Positions 63,101 to 64,000 of a DNA stretch of 64,000 nt are shown here, piece by piece. The notes below the pieces were generated by a model. The model did not search any database, was not told where the DNA came from, and was given only the letters and a program-made list of their open reading frames with translations. Source of the stretch: Pandoraea fibrosis. Lineage in GTDB: Bacteria; Pseudomonadota; Gammaproteobacteria; Burkholderiales; Burkholderiaceae. The stretch spans positions 3,162,001-3,226,000 of the forward strand of contig NZ_CP047385.1 of assembly GCF_000807775.2 (NCBI RefSeq). Direction: 5' to 3'. Made by a program: the position numbers and the translations under genes. Within the stretch, counting starts at the first letter, position 1. The number at the start of each line of letters is the position of its first letter.

Positions 63101-64000
63101 GCGCGAAGCCGGTCTCTCGAACTGCACGAACGTAATCGGCAAGCCGAATACGAACGACGTCATCGAGATCTATCGCGACGCCAAAAAGGTCTTCGGCGCA
63201 CCGCGTGCCGAGTTGCAACGCGTATGGTCGGAAGTGAGCTGGCGCATTGCACGTCTGCGCGACAACCCGGCCGCCGCCGATGCCGAATACGAAACGCTGA
63301 ACGACACGAGCGATCCGGGGCTCTCGCCGAAGGTGACGTTCGACGCGAGCGAAGACATCGCCGCACCGTTCATCGCGACGGGCGTGCGTCCGAAGATCGC
63401 GGTTCTGCGCGAGCAGGGCGTGAACTCGCATCTTGAGATGGCCTACGTATTGGACAAGGCCGGCTTCGAGGCTTACGACGTGCACATGAGCGATTTGCTC
63501 GCGGGCCGTCACACGCTGGAAGCGTTCAAGGGCTTCATCGCCTGTGGCGGGTTCTCGTATGGCGATACGCTTGGGGCGGGCGAGGGCTGGGCGAAGACGA
63601 TTCTGTTCAACCCGGCGTTGGCAGAGCAATTCGCTGGCTTCTTCAATCGTGCCGATACGTTCGCATTGGGTGTCTGCAATGGTTGCCAGATGATGAGCAA
63701 CCTCTCGAACCTGATTCCGGGCGCCGTCGCGTGGCCGAAGTTCACGTACAACCAGTCGAAATACGAGGCACGTCTCACGCAGGTGGAAGTGCTCGACTCG
63801 CCGTCGCTGTTCTTCAAGGACATGGCGGGCTCGCAATTGCCGATCGTCATCGCGCACGGCGAAGGCTTCGCCAACTTCGGTCAGCAGGGCAACATCGACC
63901 AGGCAATCGCCGCGATGCGTTTCGTGGACCACCGAGGTCAACCGACCGAGCAGTATCCGTTCAACCCGAACGGCTCGCCGCGTGGCCTGACCGCAGTGAC
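60114..64000 (+). CDS. purL: Phosphoribosylformylglycinamidine synthase (3' end outside window)
   Basis: The open frame from ATG at 60114 reaches the window edge (1295 codons) in step 4 of purine synthesis: FGAR + glutamine + ATP to FGAM. The N-terminal PurS-like domain is followed by the AIR-synthase-like catalytic pair ([60 protein letters not shown]). The C-terminal glutaminase has [12 protein letters not shown] with the nucleophilic Cys. The sequence stops at [13 protein letters not shown], just before the segment that normally carries the glutaminase His and Glu; about 45-50 residues are missing. No internal stop was seen. Confidence 0.97.
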   Translation, partial: MTHIACFAGALALSEFRQQRLLQTLQAIDSSIVRVDARYVHLVASAEPLSSEDVARVAGLLTYGEPVGDEPVGDQLLVIPRLGTISPWASKATDIARNCGIDHVRRIERAVEYTIGVKSGLLGGKKSLPADVLARVAGVLHDRMTETVVATRSDAEALFVELPAKPLQTVDVIGVGRSALEAANRDFGLALADDEIDYLVDAFTSLKRNPTDVELMMFAQANSEHCRHKIFNAQWTIDGQAQDKSLFQMIKNTHQLHPQGTVVAYSDNASVMEGAEVERWYPRGADGKYGRSVELTHTLMKVETHNHPTAISPFPGASTGAGGEIRDEGATGRGSTPKSGLTGFTVSNLALPGARESWENDRDVAVPPTLRKPDDTGADYGRPDRIASPLQIMIEGPLGGAAFNNEFGRPNLGGYFRAYEQNVGGRVRGYHKPIMIAGGMGNIAAQHTHKHDLPAGTLLIQIGGPGMRIGMGGGAASSMATGTNTAELDFDSVQRGNPEIERRAQEVINWCWRQGDANPILSIHDVGAGGISNAFPELVDGANKGARFDLRQVQLEESGMSPAEIWSNEAQERYVLAIAPDSFPAFQAVCQRERCPVAVIGISTDERQLKLVDPLHPESPDPVDMPMDVLLGKPPRMHRDVTRMKAELPPVDVTGLSLDDVARAVLRHPTVASKSFLITIGDRTVGGLTARDQMVGPWQVPVADCAISLMDYAGYRGEAMTMGERTPLAVIDAPASGRMAVGEAITNIAAAPIASLDQIKLSANWMAACGTEGEDAALFDTVKAVGMELCPALGLSIPVGKDSLSMRTKWEDAGRSKDVIAPVSLIVSAFAPVEDVRGHLTPQLRSVAEAGETVLIAIDLGHNKNRLGGSILAQVTQQIGDVTPDLDDPADLQRFFDAIQKLNREGKLLAYHDRSDGGLFATVAEMAFAGHVGVSLNVDMLTLDEGFESDYGDAKDWAKQTVGRREDKTLRALFSEELGGVIQVRASERDAVLQALREAGLSNCTNVIGKPNTNDVIEIYRDAKKVFGAPRAELQRVWSEVSWRIARLRDNPAAADAEYETLNDTSDPGLSPKVTFDASEDIAAPFIATGVRPKIAVLREQGVNSHLEMAYVLDKAGFEAYDVHMSDLLAGRHTLEAFKGFIACGGFSYGDTLGAGEGWAKTILFNPALAEQFAGFFNRADTFALGVCNGCQMMSNLSNLIPGAVAWPKFTYNQSKYEARLTQVEVLDSPSLFFKDMAGSQLPIVIAHGEGFANFGQQGNIDQAIAAMRFVDHRGQPTEQYPFNPNGSPRGLTAV

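Noticed and set aside
59976..63941. Very long open frame on the minus strand opposite purL (over 1300 codons)
   Set aside because: It mirrors purL exactly, is extremely Arg/His/Asp-rich as expected from antisense of GC-rich third positions, and has no recognisable domain. The plus-strand frame matches PurL throughout.
1..64000. CRISPR arrays, insertion sequences, prophage genes or integration sites
   Set aside because: Looked for regular short direct repeats, transposase motifs, phage structural genes and tRNA-end duplications; none seen. The region reads as conserved chromosomal core with a few accessory operons.

Overview
This GC-rich window has dense, well-formed genes, strong Shine-Dalgarno (SD) sites and classical hairpin terminators. 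Its gene order is that of a Burkholderiaceae chromosome (beta-proteobacteria). The evidence is the run tig-clpP-clpX-lon-hupB-tRNA-Val-tRNA-Asp-ppiD, an llpE-ceoAB-opcM/bpeEF-oprC-type efflux operon with a divergent LysR gene, and a tandem cyanophycin synthetase locus. Pandoraea is my best guess at genus; that is an inference, not a proof. No insertion sequences, phage genes, CRISPR arrays or rRNA genes were seen. Two genes are cut by the window edges: a GT87-like membrane glycosyltransferase at the left and purL at the right.

Layout. 1-5 kb: GT87-like gene, a ParD-like antitoxin overlapping a methionine aminopeptidase, a membrane protein, an HPP-CBS protein and an RcnB-like periplasmic protein. 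5-14 kb: RND efflux operon llpE-adaptor-permease-outer membrane factor (minus strand), followed by a highly structured stretch and a strong terminator; a LysR regulator and a GNAT enzyme run divergently. 14-16.5 kb: tautomerase/LysR divergent pair and an unrecognised exported protein. 16.6-25.2 kb: two tandem cyanophycin synthetases, divergent from an ABC exporter plus DUF1854 protein. 25.3-30.5 kb: rdgC, then SDR/TetR and LysR/SDR-SDR modules. 30.7-33.4 kb: two very small genes and minCDE. 33.5-43.8 kb: fatty-acid degradation operon (fadE, high-molecular-weight FabG, MaoC hydratase, thiolase, fadD, DUF1571) with an upstream TetR gene. 44.2-53.3 kb: protein quality-control block (trigger factor, ClpP, ClpX, Lon), HU, two tRNAs and PpiD. 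53.4-64 kb: divergent tesA/ybbA sharing a CATG, pgi, nnr, dadA and purL.

How the parts work together. The efflux operon encodes a complete tripartite pump plus an accessory hydrolase-fold protein and its probable activator. The fad operon covers acyl-CoA activation, dehydrogenation, hydration, a probable 3-hydroxyacyl dehydrogenation step and thiolysis. The cyanophycin locus couples polymer synthesis to an uncharacterised transporter module. The Tig/ClpXP/Lon block handles nascent-chain folding and proteolysis, with a possible heat-shock promoter before lon.

The most interesting leads are: (i) the structured, terminator-ended region after the efflux operon; (ii) the efflux-operon esterase homologue whose nucleophile position is Asp in a GHDAGG elbow; (iii) the ABC exporter (zinc ribbon, possible PH-like domain) plus DUF1854 beside two non-identical cyanophycin synthetases; (iv) an SDR lacking its catalytic Tyr/Lys next to an intact SDR; (v) a 49-residue membrane protein with a near-perfect SD; and (vi) several palindromic operators that can be paired with adjacent regulators.
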